DNA from: Geodermatophilus normandii
GTDB lineage: Bacteria > Actinomycetota > Actinomycetes > Mycobacteriales > Geodermatophilaceae
NCBI RefSeq assembly: GCF_003182485.1
Contig: NZ_QGTX01000001.1
Span: 2,496,001-2,560,000, forward strand
Length of the DNA stretch: 64,000 bases
Reading direction: 5' to 3'
Part shown: piece by piece, positions 1 through 7,791 of the stretch
Numbering within the stretch: position 1 is the stretch's first letter
How the letters are laid out: every line of letters begins with the position of its first letter
Made by a program: the position numbers and the translations under genes
The notes under the pieces: model-generated
The model's input: the letters and a program-made list of their open reading frames with translations, nothing else
Databases searched by the model: none
What the model was told of the DNA's origin: nothing

Positions 1-372
1 CCGCAGCGCAACCGGCCCCTGCCCGGGCGCGTCAACGTCGTCCTCACCACCGACCCGGCCTGGTCGGCCGACGGCGCGCAGCGGGCCGGCTCGGTCGACG
101 ACGTCCTCGCCGCGCACCCCGACTGCTGGGTGATCGGGGGCGCGGCCGTGTACGCCGCGTTCCTCCCGCACGCCGGCCGGCTGGTCGTCACCGACGTCGA
201 CCTGGCCGTCGACGGCGACACCCGCGCGCCCGTCCTCGACGCCGGGTGGCGGCGGGTCACCCGCACCCCGGACCACGGCTGGGCCACCTCGGCCACCGGC
301 CTGCGCTACGCCGTCTCGGATTACCGGCGGGAGCGCGCTGCCGGGCCGGGGGCGCGCGCGGACGGTCGGTAG
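1..372 (+). CDS. folA: dihydrofolate reductase, C-terminal part (5' end outside window)
   Basis: Reading frame 1 is open from the first base and ends at TAG 370-372. The translation starts PQRNRPLPGRVNVVLTT and contains WVIGGAAVYAAFLP; RPLPGRxNVVLT and the glycine pair of IGGAxVY are hallmark dihydrofolate reductase segments that hold NADPH. The enzyme reduces dihydrofolate to tetrahydrofolate in the cytoplasm. Only about 123 C-terminal residues are in the window, so the N-terminal active-site part cannot be judged. A GTG at 130 is internal (V of VIGG), not a start. The stop codon TAG overlaps the proposed -10 hexamer of dapA. Confidence 0.9.
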   Translation, partial: PQRNRPLPGRVNVVLTTDPAWSADGAQRAGSVDDVLAAHPDCWVIGGAAVYAAFLPHAGRLVVTDVDLAVDGDTRAPVLDAGWRRVTRTPDHGWATSATGLRYAVSDYRRERAAGPGARADGR

Positions 373-375
373 ATT
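370..375 (+). promoter_or_regulatory. -10 element of a leaderless dapA promoter
   Basis: TAGATT at 370-375 is followed by 7 bases and then the dapA ATG at 383, so a transcript started about 7 bases after the hexamer would begin at the start codon. The hexamer shares its TAG with the folA stop. No clear -35 is visible. The same spacing recurs at many starts in this window. Confidence 0.5.
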
Positions 376-382
376 CGACCGC

Positions 383-1279
383 ATGACCACCGACCCCGCC
401 CGGCCCTTCGGGCGCGTGCTGACGGCGATGGTGACCCCGTTCGCCGAGGACGGCTCGATCGACCTCGCGGGGGCCCAGGAGCTGGCCGCGCACCTGGTGG
501 ACCGGCAGGCCCACGACGGCCTCGTCGTGCTCGGCACGACCGGTGAGGCGCCGACGCTCGGCGACGGCGAGCAGTCCGCGGTCCTCGAGGCGGTCCTCGA
601 CGCGGTGGGCGACCGTGCGGTCGTCGTCGCCGGGGTCGGCACGAACGACACCGCGCACACCATCGACAACGCCCGCCGGGCCGAGCGGCTCGGCGCGCAC
701 GGGCTGCTGGTCGTGACGCCGTACTACAACAAGCCGCCCCAGGCCGGGCTGCTGCGCCACTTCACCTCGGTCGCCGACTCCACCGACCTGCCGGTCATGC
801 TCTACGACATCCCGCCGCGCTCGGTCGTGCCGATCGAGGTCGAGACGCTGGTCCGCGCCGCCGAGCACCCGCGCATCGTGGCGGTGAAGGACGCCAAGGG
901 CGACTTCGGTGCGCTGGCCTGGACGCTGGCCCGCACCGACCTCGCCTACTACTGCGGCGAGGACATGATCAACCTGCCGATGCTGGCGTCCGGAGCCGTC
1001 GGCGTGGTGAGCGTGGTGGGCCACCTGGTCGGCCCCCGGCTGGCCGAGCTCATCGCCGCCGTCGAGTCCGGCGACCTCGCCAAGGCGCGCGAGGTCAACG
1101 AGAGCCTGCTGCCGGTCTACACCGGCATCTTCCGCACCCAGGGCGTCATCCTGGCGAAGGCGGCGCTGCGCGAGATGGGGCTGCCGGCAGGCCCCGTGCG
1201 CCCACCGCTGGTCGACGCCACGCCCGAGCAGATCGCGCAGCTGCGCACCGACCTCGCCGACGGAGGCATCTCCCTGTGA
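383..1279 (+). CDS. dapA: 4-hydroxy-tetrahydrodipicolinate synthase
   Basis: A 298-residue cytoplasmic lyase that condenses pyruvate with aspartate semialdehyde, the first committed step to diaminopimelate and lysine. GTTGE (about 51-55) is the pyruvate/substrate-binding motif, YYNKPPQ lies at 114-120, and the Schiff-base lysine is K169 in VAVKDAKGD. Length is typical of the family. The ATG start is preceded by no Shine-Dalgarno but by TAGATT seven bases upstream, which fits a leaderless mRNA. It lies 11 bases after folA and is followed by rnj, the usual actinobacterial order. dapF of the same pathway lies at 45012. Confidence 0.95.
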   Translation: MTTDPARPFGRVLTAMVTPFAEDGSIDLAGAQELAAHLVDRQAHDGLVVLGTTGEAPTLGDGEQSAVLEAVLDAVGDRAVVVAGVGTNDTAHTIDNARRAERLGAHGLLVVTPYYNKPPQAGLLRHFTSVADSTDLPVMLYDIPPRSVVPIEVETLVRAAEHPRIVAVKDAKGDFGALAWTLARTDLAYYCGEDMINLPMLASGAVGVVSVVGHLVGPRLAELIAAVESGDLAKAREVNESLLPVYTGIFRTQGVILAKAALREMGLPAGPVRPPLVDATPEQIAQLRTDLADGGISL

Positions 1280-1307
1280 GCCCTGCGAGTCCCGTGAGCC
1301 CGACCCC

Positions 1308-3020
1308 GTGACCGTCAGCACCGCCGGCACCGCCGGCCAGCCGCACCTGGACCTCAAGACGCCCCCGCCGCTGCCCGCCGGCGGCCTGCGGGTGATGGCC
1401 CTGGGCGGCCTCGGTGAGATCGGCCGCAACATGGCCGTCCTCGAGTTCGACGGCAAGCTGCTGGTCATCGACTGCGGCGTGCTCTTCCCCGAGGCCGAGC
1501 AGCCCGGCGTCGACCTGATCCTCCCCGACTTCGGGGTCATCGAGCACCGCCTCGACGACGTCGCCGCCGTCGTCCTCACCCACGGGCACGAGGACCACAT
1601 CGGCGCGATCCCCTACCTGCTGCGGCTGCGCGGGGACATCCCGCTGGTCGGGTCGCGGTTCACCCTGGCGCTGGTGGCGGCCAAGCTGCGCGAGCACCGG
1701 CTGGTCCCGACGCTGGTCGAGGTGGCCGCCGGCGACGACCACGTCGCCGGGCCGTTCCACTGCGAGTTCATCTCGGTGAACCACTCGATCCCCGACGCGC
1801 TCGCCGTCGCCGTCCACACGCCCGCGGGCGTGCTGGTGCACACCGGCGACTTCAAGATGGACCAGCTCCCGCTCGACGGCGTCCTCACCGACCTGGGCGC
1901 CTTCGCCCGGCTCGGCCTCGAGGGCATCGACCTGCTGCTGGCCGACTCCACCAACGCCGAGGTCCCCGGCTTCGTCGTCCCCGAGCGCAACATCGGGCCG
2001 GTGCTGGAGGACGTCTTCCGCCGCGCCACCCAGCGCCTGATCGTCTCCAGCTTCGCCAGCCACGTGCACCGCATCCAGCAGGTGCTCGACGCCGCCGAGA
2101 CACACGGCCGCAAGGTCGCCCTCGTCGGCCGCTCGATGGTGCGCAACATGGGCGTCGCCCAGGACCTCGGCCTGCTGCGGGTGGCGCCGGGGCTGATGGT
2201 CAAGCTCGACGAGGCCACGGCGATGCCGCCGGAGCAGGTGGTGCTGATCAGCACCGGCTCGCAGGGGGAGCCGCTGTCCGCGCTCGGGCGCATGGCCCGC
2301 GGCGAGCACCACCAGGTCACCATCGAGGCCGGCGACACGATCGTGCTGGCGTCCTCGCTCGTGCCCGGCAACGAGACCGCCGTCTACAAGGTCATCAACG
2401 GGCTGGCGCGGCTGGGTGCCACCGTGGTGCACAAGGAGACGGCGATGGTGCACGTCTCCGGGCACGCGCCGGCCGGTGAGCTGCGCACCCTGCTCAACGT
2501 GGCCAAGCCCCGCTACCTCATGCCCGTGCACGGCGAGTGGCGGCACCTGCGCGCACACGCCGCGCTGGCCGAGCAGACCGGCATGGCCGCCGACCGGGTG
2601 CTGCTCGCCGAGGACGGCGTGGTCGTGGACCTCGTCGACGGCAAGGCCACGATCACCGGGTCGGTGCCGGTGGGCAACGTCTACGTCGACGGGCTCAACG
2701 TCGGCGACGTCGGCGAGGAGTCGCTGCAGGAGCGGCGGATCCTCGGCGACGAGGGGTTCGTGGCGCTCACCGTGGTGATCGAGCCCTCGACCGGCACGAT
2801 CGTGCGCCCGGTGCACCTGTCCACCCGCGGCTTCTCCGACGACCCGGCCGCCTTCGACGAGGTGCTGCACCTGGTCGAGGACAACCTCAAGCGCGACCTC
2901 GCCGACGGGCAGCGCGACGCCCACCGGCTGTCGCAGTCGATCCGCCGGACCGTCGGCAAGTGGGTGTCCGACACCCATCGCCGCCGCCCGATGATCATCC
3001 CGACCGTCCTGGAGGTCTGA
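1308..3020 (+). CDS. rnj: ribonuclease J
   Basis: A 570-residue metallo-beta-lactamase/beta-CASP ribonuclease (5'-3' exo- and endonuclease in rRNA and mRNA processing). The zinc motif HGHEDH is at residues 92-97, after the typical start RVMALGGLGEIGRNM. Further zinc and beta-CASP pieces include VHTGDFKMD, ADSTNAEVPG, SSFASHVHRIQQ, STGSQGEPLSAL and the C-terminal HVSGHAPAGELRTLL/MPVHGEW. Length and content are normal. The GTG at 1308 is the first in-frame start after dapA; no good ribosome site is visible, so translational coupling to dapA is possible. A hairpin at 3055-3079 follows. Confidence 0.95.
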   Translation: MTVSTAGTAGQPHLDLKTPPPLPAGGLRVMALGGLGEIGRNMAVLEFDGKLLVIDCGVLFPEAEQPGVDLILPDFGVIEHRLDDVAAVVLTHGHEDHIGAIPYLLRLRGDIPLVGSRFTLALVAAKLREHRLVPTLVEVAAGDDHVAGPFHCEFISVNHSIPDALAVAVHTPAGVLVHTGDFKMDQLPLDGVLTDLGAFARLGLEGIDLLLADSTNAEVPGFVVPERNIGPVLEDVFRRATQRLIVSSFASHVHRIQQVLDAAETHGRKVALVGRSMVRNMGVAQDLGLLRVAPGLMVKLDEATAMPPEQVVLISTGSQGEPLSALGRMARGEHHQVTIEAGDTIVLASSLVPGNETAVYKVINGLARLGATVVHKETAMVHVSGHAPAGELRTLLNVAKPRYLMPVHGEWRHLRAHAALAEQTGMAADRVLLAEDGVVVDLVDGKATITGSVPVGNVYVDGLNVGDVGEESLQERRILGDEGFVALTVVIEPSTGTIVRPVHLSTRGFSDDPAAFDEVLHLVEDNLKRDLADGQRDAHRLSQSIRRTVGKWVSDTHRRRPMIIPTVLEV

Positions 3021-3054
3021 ACGCGGCGGGCGCCACCGCCGTACCCCCTCCTGC

Positions 3055-3079
3055 GCGGCACCCGACTGGCGGGTGCCGC
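3055..3079 (+). terminator. hairpin terminator candidate after rnj
   Basis: Perfect 10-bp stem GCGGCACCCG / CGGGTGCCGC with a 5-base loop, 35 bases after the rnj stop and just before the ribosome site of the next gene. No T-run follows, as is usual in G+C-rich actinobacteria. Confidence 0.5.
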
Positions 3080-3096
3080 CTCCCGAGGGGACTCCC

Positions 3097-4374
3097 ATGC
3101 GACCCACGACCCTGCGCGCCGGCACCGCGGCCGGCGCGTCGGCCTTCGCCCTGCTCCTGCTCGCCGCGACCCCGGCCGCGGCCGGCGGACCGGGCGGCTC
3201 CGGCACTGCCACCCGAGGCGGCGGGACCGCCGTCACCGGCACGGCGGACTCCGGCGCCGGCTCGCTGCGCGCCGCCGTCCAGGCGGCCAACGCCGCCGGC
3301 TCGGGCACCGTCGTGCTGTCCGACCGCCTGTACCGGCTGGCCCTGGCCGGCACCGACGACACCGCGGCGGCCGGGGACCTCGACGTCACCGGCCGCCTGC
3401 TGGTCGAGGGCCGGGGCGCCACCATCGACGCGGCAGGCCTGGACCGGGTGTTCGACGTCCGGCCGGGCGGCTCGCTGACCCTGCGGGACGTCACCGTCAC
3501 CGGCGGCCGGGCCGCCGGCACCCCGGGCGCCACCGGCGGGGCCTCCGGCGGCGGCGTCCTCAACGCGGGCACGCTGGTCGTCGAGCGCAGCACGATCACC
3601 GCCAACAGCGCTCCGCGCGCCGGTGGGGGCATCGAGGCGATCGCGGGCTCGACGACGACCGTCACGCGCTCCACGCTGTCGCACAACAGCACCGGCCCCA
3701 CGCCCGGCAACGGCGGCGGCCTGCACCTCACCGGCACCGGCACGGTGCACGTCGAGCGCAGCACGGTCACCGGCAACACCGCGGCCTCCGAGGGCGGCGG
3801 CCTCTGGAACTCGGCCACCGGCACCATGACGGTCAGCCGCAGCACCATCAGCGGCAACACCGCCGCCGGCGCCGCGGCCGACAACGGCGGCGGCGGCCTG
3901 TTCACCGACGGCGGCTCGCTCACCGTCGACCGCAGCGAGGTCCGCGGCAACTCCGCCACCGGCGCGGCGGGATCCGGCGGCGGCCTGTTCACCAACGCGG
4001 GCTCCCTCACCGTCACCCGCACCGTCGTCGACCGCAACGACGCCCGGCGGGCCGGCGGCGGCATCGAGGCACTCGGCGGGACGACGACGCTCGACCGCAC
4101 CGCGCTCACCGGCAACACCACCGGCGCGGCACCGGGCAACGGCGGCGGCCTGCACCTCACCGGCGCGGGCACCGTCCGCATCGACCGCGGCACGGTCACC
4201 GGCAACCGTGCGGCCACCGAGGGCGGCGGGCTGTGGAACTCCGAGCCCGGGACGATGACCGTCACCCGCACCCGGATCAGCGGCAACAGCGCCCCGGTCG
4301 GCCCAGACGTGTTCCAGGACGGCGCCGGCACCGGCTCCACCGTCGACGGGCAGCGGGTCCCCGGCGAGGCCTGA
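3097..4374 (+). CDS. secreted right-handed beta-helix repeat protein
   Basis: A 425-residue protein with a Sec signal peptide (MRPTTLRAGTAAG, then FALLLLAATPAAAG) and a body of Gly/Thr/Ser-rich rungs such as GGGLHLTGTGTV, VERSTVTGNTA and EGGGLWNS. This is the pattern of polymorphic-outer-membrane-type or pectate-lyase-like beta helices found in secreted surface or carbohydrate-binding proteins. No catalytic residues are recognisable. The ATG at 3097 is preferred over an in-frame GTG at 3073 because GAGGGG sits 6 bases upstream of it. Two blocks (about 3562-3864 and 3994-4293) are near copies, showing an internal duplication of about 100 residues. The function is unknown. Confidence 0.7.
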   Translation: MRPTTLRAGTAAGASAFALLLLAATPAAAGGPGGSGTATRGGGTAVTGTADSGAGSLRAAVQAANAAGSGTVVLSDRLYRLALAGTDDTAAAGDLDVTGRLLVEGRGATIDAAGLDRVFDVRPGGSLTLRDVTVTGGRAAGTPGATGGASGGGVLNAGTLVVERSTITANSAPRAGGGIEAIAGSTTTVTRSTLSHNSTGPTPGNGGGLHLTGTGTVHVERSTVTGNTAASEGGGLWNSATGTMTVSRSTISGNTAAGAAADNGGGGLFTDGGSLTVDRSEVRGNSATGAAGSGGGLFTNAGSLTVTRTVVDRNDARRAGGGIEALGGTTTLDRTALTGNTTGAAPGNGGGLHLTGAGTVRIDRGTVTGNRAATEGGGLWNSEPGTMTVTRTRISGNSAPVGPDVFQDGAGTGSTVDGQRVPGEA

Positions 4375-4380
4375 CCTGCA

Positions 4381-4428
4381 CAGCACCTGATCCGCACAGC
4401 ACCTGATCCGCACAGCACCTGATCCGCA
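4381..4428. repeat. three perfect 16-bp tandem repeats
   Basis: CAGCACCTGATCCGCA is repeated three times without a mismatch directly after the stop of the beta-helix gene, and a degenerate fragment follows. It lies between that stop and the convergent terminator, so it would be in the 3' UTR. Replication slippage is the likely origin; no function is visible. Confidence 0.85.
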
Positions 4429-4432
4429 CCGC

Positions 4433-4469
4433 ACAGGGGGGCGCCGGCCACGGGGAGGCGCCCCCCTGT
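4433..4469. terminator. bidirectional terminator between convergent genes
   Basis: Perfect 13-bp stem ACAGGGGGGCGCC / GGCGCCCCCCTGT with an 11-base loop. It serves the beta-helix gene from the left and the anti-sigma gene, which ends at 4477, from the right. Confidence 0.75.
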
Positions 4470-4476
4470 CGTGCGC

Positions 4477-5170
4477 TCAGAAGTCCGACCGGGCCACCAC
4501 GTCGCCGTCGTCGTCGACGACCTCGAAGCCGACGGCGTCGGCCCGCAGCACCGCGGAGCTGAGGTTGCACCGCAGCTCCGCGCCGCCGATGCCGAGGAAC
4601 TCCCCGGCCGGCACCTCGCGGCCGTCGTCGTCGGTGACCGCCACCCGGTACACCTCGCCGTCGGCGAAGCCGCTGCCGGTGAGCCGGACCTCCACGCCCC
4701 AGGTGTGCGGGACGAGGTCCGCGCGCGCCTCGACGCCGGGATCGAGCGCCTGTACCGCCACGGGCTCCAGCGGCGGGGGATCGGGCACCGGCCGGGCCAG
4801 CCAGCCGACCGCCGCGCCGGCGGCGGCCACGCCGACGACCGCGGCGGCGGCGAGGACCGGGCGGAGGGGCCGGCGGCGGGGAGGGGGTGGCGCGGTGCCG
4901 GGGCGCGCCGCCCCGCTCCTCCGCGGCGATCCGGGCGAGCACCGCGGCTCCCAGGCCCGGGGGCGGGGTGGGTGTCTCGTCGAGCACGTCGGGGTCGACC
5001 GCGGACAGGCGCGCGGCCAGCGGGGCCAGCTCGGCCAGCTCGGCGCGGCAGGCGGGGCAGCCGTCCAGGTGCGCCTGCAGCCGGTCCCGGTCGGCGGTCT
5101 CCAGGTGGCCCAGCGCGAACGCACCGAGCAGCTCGCGCAGCTCCCGGTGGTCCCCGTCGGCGCGGCTCAC
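4477..5170 (-). CDS. zinc-finger anti-sigma factor, apparent frameshift
   Basis: This membrane-anchored partner would hold the preceding ECF sigma factor inactive. The N-terminal part (GTG at 5170) shows the anti-sigma zinc motif HLDGCPACRAELAEL (HxxxCxxC). The C-terminal part, in another frame, has one membrane helix (PVLAAAAVVGVAAAGAAVGWLA) and an extracytoplasmic domain ending in VVARSDF. The span is 694 bases, one more than a multiple of three. The switch lies near 4885-4920, in a run of C and G. One surplus base would restore about 230 residues. The start overlaps the sigma stop (GTGA). A sequencing error or a real mutation are both possible. Confidence 0.75.
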
Positions 5171-5691
5171 GGCTCCACCCCCATCTCGTCGAGGGCCAGG
5201 CGCAGTGCCTTGAGCCCGTAGAACACCCGGCTGCGCAGCGTCCCGACCGGGACGCCGAGCTCGGCGGCCACCTCGCCGTAGGGGCGACCGCGCAGGTGCG
5301 TCTGCACGATCGCCGTGCGGTGCTCGGCGCTGATCCGCCGCAGCGCCTCCTCGACCACCCAGGCGTCCACCAGCCGGTCGTCGGCGGCCGCCTCGGCCGG
5401 CGTCGCCGGCTCGTCGGTCAGCTCGCGCTGCCACGGCCGGACGGCGAACCGGCGCGCCTCGTCGACGACGACGTTGCGCGCGATGGCGAACAGCCAGGTG
5501 CGCAGGCTGGCCAGCTGCGGATCGTAGGAGCCCGAGGCGCGCCAGGCCCGCAGGAACACCTCCTGGACGACGTCCTGCGCCGCCCCGCCGTCGCCGAGCT
5601 GGCGCAGCGCGAAGCGGTAGAGCTCCGCGCCGTGCGCGGCGTAGGCCGCCCGCACGTCCAGCGGCGCCGGTCCCGGTGACCGCCGTCCCAT
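5167..5691 (-). CDS. ECF RNA polymerase sigma factor
   Basis: A 174-residue sigma-70 family protein. Region 2 is seen in LYRFALRQLGDGGAAQDVVQEVFLRAWRA and SLRTWLFAIARNVVVDEAR, and region 4 in LRRISAEHRTAIVQTHLRGRPYGEVAAELGVPVGTLRSRVFYGLKALR. It redirects RNA polymerase to a small extracytoplasmic-stress regulon. ATG 5691 is chosen over GTG 5697 because GGAGG (5701-5697) sits 5 bases upstream of the ATG and overlaps the GTG. It is followed without a gap by its zinc-finger anti-sigma gene, the standard two-gene layout (SigK/SigL-RskA-like). The inducing signal cannot be read. Confidence 0.9.
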   Translation of the reverse strand: MGRRSPGPAPLDVRAAYAAHGAELYRFALRQLGDGGAAQDVVQEVFLRAWRASGSYDPQLASLRTWLFAIARNVVVDEARRFAVRPWQRELTDEPATPAEAAADDRLVDAWVVEEALRRISAEHRTAIVQTHLRGRPYGEVAAELGVPVGTLRSRVFYGLKALRLALDEMGVEP

Positions 5692-5759
5692 CCGCACCTC
5701 CGAGCCGGGGTCCCCGTCCGGGAGGACGTACGGCCGCGGGGCCGCCGCGGTTCACCCTG

Positions 5760-7718
5760 TCAGCGCACGACCTCGATCGGGGCGATCCCCTCCTCGGCCG
5801 GGAGGTCGAAGCCCCACACCTGCGCGTAGAAGGACAGCTCGCCGTCGAGGGCGGCCCGGATGTTCTCCGCGCGCCGGAAGCCGTGCTGCTCGCCCTCGAA
5901 CAGCAGGTAGGCGTGCGGGACGCCCCGCTCCCGCAGCGCCGCCACCAAGACCTCCGCCTGCTCCGGCGGGACGACGCGGTCCTCGGCGCCCTGGAACACC
6001 GCCAGCGGGGTGTCGAGGGCGGAGACGCGGGTGATGGGGGAGCGCTGCGCGTAGACCTCGGCCCCGGCGGGCCACGGCGCCACCAGCCCGTCGAGGTAGC
6101 GGGACTCGAACTTGTGCGTGTCCGCGGCCAGCGCGCCGAGGTCGGCCACACCGAAGTGGCTGGCGCCGGCGGTGAAGACGCCGGGCCGCAGGGTGAGCGC
6201 GGCCAGCGTCGTGTAGCCGCCGGCCGAGCCACCCCGGATCGCCATGCGCGCGGGGTCCACCCGGCCGGCGTCGGCCAGGTACCGGGCGCAGGCGACCACG
6301 TCGTCGAGGTCGACGACGCCCCAGCGGCCCTGCAGCGCGTCGCGGTACCGGCGGCCGTGGCCGGTGGAGCCGCGGTAGTCGACGTGCGCGACGCAGAAGC
6401 CGCGCGAGGTGAAGTACTGGATCTCCAGGTCGAGCCCGCGGGCGTGGGCCGAGGTCGGGCCGCCGTGCACCATGACGACCAGCGGCGGCCGGTCGCCCTC
6501 GGGGGCGGAGACCTCCGGGTTGGTGGGTGGGTAGACGACGGCGTGCGCCTCGGCGATGCCGGTGCCGCGCTCCTCGGTCGGGAAGGTCACGTCCTCGGGC
6601 ACGGAGAACCAGGCCGGGTCGAGCCCGAGGTCGCGCGCGGGTCGCAGGACGTGGGCCCGGCCGGTGAGGTCCGCGCGCAGGACCACCGGCTCGCGCGCGG
6701 GGCTCCCGGCCGCGCACACGACACCGTCGCCGGCCGCGGTCAGGTACCGGAGGGCCGTCCAGCCGGGCAGCCGCACCTCCGACGTCGACCCGTCCGGTCC
6801 GAGCACGACCAGCCGGTCACCGCCGTCGCCGCCTGCGGCGGCCACCACCCGGCCGCCGGGCAGCAGCGCAAAGCGCCGGGCGCCGAAGACCCACTGCGGG
6901 CCGGCGATCTCGGTGCCGGTGTCGAGCACCAGCTCGGCCTCCCCGCCGGGGCGCCACCGCCACAGCGCCCACACGTCGGTGCGGTCGCAGCAGAACCACA
7001 GGGCGCCGTCGGCGTCCCAGGTCGGCTGCACCGCGGACTCGCCCGCGCCGCCGGCCACGACCGTGTCGGTGCCGTCGGCGGCGCGGACCACCAGCTGCGC
7101 GGCGTCCCACGGCATGGCCGGGTGGTCCCACTGCAGCCACGCCAGCTCCCCGCCGGGCCCGGGCCGCGGGTCGGAGACGAAGTCCGGGCCGCTCACCAGC
7201 ACCTCGGCGGTGCCGTCGGGAGCCAGCCGCACGACCTCGTTGACGACGTCGGCCGCGGCACCGGAGGCGGCGTGCGTCTCCCGGACGGCGAGCAGCGACC
7301 CGTCCGCGGTGGGGGTGAGGTCGGCGTACCGGACGCCTGCCGGCAGCTCCGGCTCCGGGGTGACGGCGACCGGGCCGTCGTCGCCGGGGGACAGCCGGTA
7401 CAGCCGCTGGTCGTCGAAGTGCGTGAACCACAGCGTGCCGCCGGCGACCGCCCACGCCGCCCCGCCGTACTCGTGCACGCGGGTGCGGGCGTTCCACGGC
7501 GGCGGGAGGACGTCGGTGACCGTGCCGTCGGCCGACCGCCGCACCAGCGCCGACCGGCCGCCCTCACCGGGCCGTGACTCCGACCACCAGACGTCCGGGT
7601 GGCCGGGGGAGCCGGCATCGACGGCGACCTCGCCCAGCCGGGCGGCGGCGCGGACGACGAGTGCGGAGGTGACGGGGGTCGGCCAGCTGCCGTACGGGAC
7701 GGGGGAGGAGGGCGGCAT
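5760..7718 (-). CDS. S9 family peptidase (prolyl oligopeptidase/acylaminoacyl-peptidase type)
   Basis: A 652-residue cytoplasmic serine peptidase. The N-terminal half reads as a beta-propeller gate; the C-terminal alpha/beta-hydrolase domain carries the catalytic triad, about S498 in RGGSAGGY, about D581 in GAEDRVVPPEQ and about H611 in EGEQHGF. It removes short or N-acylated peptides. ATG 7718 is preferred to GTG 7742 because TACGGT (7730-7725 on this strand) ends 6 bases before it, as in a leaderless transcript. There is no signal peptide. It is divergent from ftsK with 73 bases between them. Confidence 0.88.
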   Translation of the reverse strand: MPPSSPVPYGSWPTPVTSALVVRAAARLGEVAVDAGSPGHPDVWWSESRPGEGGRSALVRRSADGTVTDVLPPPWNARTRVHEYGGAAWAVAGGTLWFTHFDDQRLYRLSPGDDGPVAVTPEPELPAGVRYADLTPTADGSLLAVRETHAASGAAADVVNEVVRLAPDGTAEVLVSGPDFVSDPRPGPGGELAWLQWDHPAMPWDAAQLVVRAADGTDTVVAGGAGESAVQPTWDADGALWFCCDRTDVWALWRWRPGGEAELVLDTGTEIAGPQWVFGARRFALLPGGRVVAAAGGDGGDRLVVLGPDGSTSEVRLPGWTALRYLTAAGDGVVCAAGSPAREPVVLRADLTGRAHVLRPARDLGLDPAWFSVPEDVTFPTEERGTGIAEAHAVVYPPTNPEVSAPEGDRPPLVVMVHGGPTSAHARGLDLEIQYFTSRGFCVAHVDYRGSTGHGRRYRDALQGRWGVVDLDDVVACARYLADAGRVDPARMAIRGGSAGGYTTLAALTLRPGVFTAGASHFGVADLGALAADTHKFESRYLDGLVAPWPAGAEVYAQRSPITRVSALDTPLAVFQGAEDRVVPPEQAEVLVAALRERGVPHAYLLFEGEQHGFRRAENIRAALDGELSFYAQVWGFDLPAEEGIAPIEVVR

Positions 7719-7724
7719 GCAGGG

Positions 7725-7785
7725 ACCGTAGGCCGGGGACACGACGCCGCGCCTGCCTGGGAGGACGCTGCGTGACGGCTACCGT
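7725..7785. promoter_or_regulatory. divergent leaderless promoters of the S9 peptidase and ftsK
   Basis: On the minus strand TACGGT (7730-7725) lies 6 bases before ATG 7718. On the plus strand TACCGT (7780-7785) lies 6 bases before ATG 7792. Both genes would therefore start transcription at or next to the start codon. Confidence 0.5.
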
Positions 7786-7791
7786 CGACGC

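Noticed and set aside
4381-4428. CRISPR-like array
   Set aside because: The copies are 16 bp, contiguous and without spacers; a plain tandem repeat.
1146-4451. Long minus-strand open frame of about 1100 codons over dapA, rnj and the beta-helix gene
   Set aside because: It is antisense to clear family genes, Arg/Val/Pro-rich, and has no domain; a by-product of very high G+C.
4477-5170. Programmed ribosomal frameshift in the anti-sigma gene
   Set aside because: No slippery heptamer plus downstream structure stands out, and two other genes show similar single-base breaks, so error or mutation is simpler.
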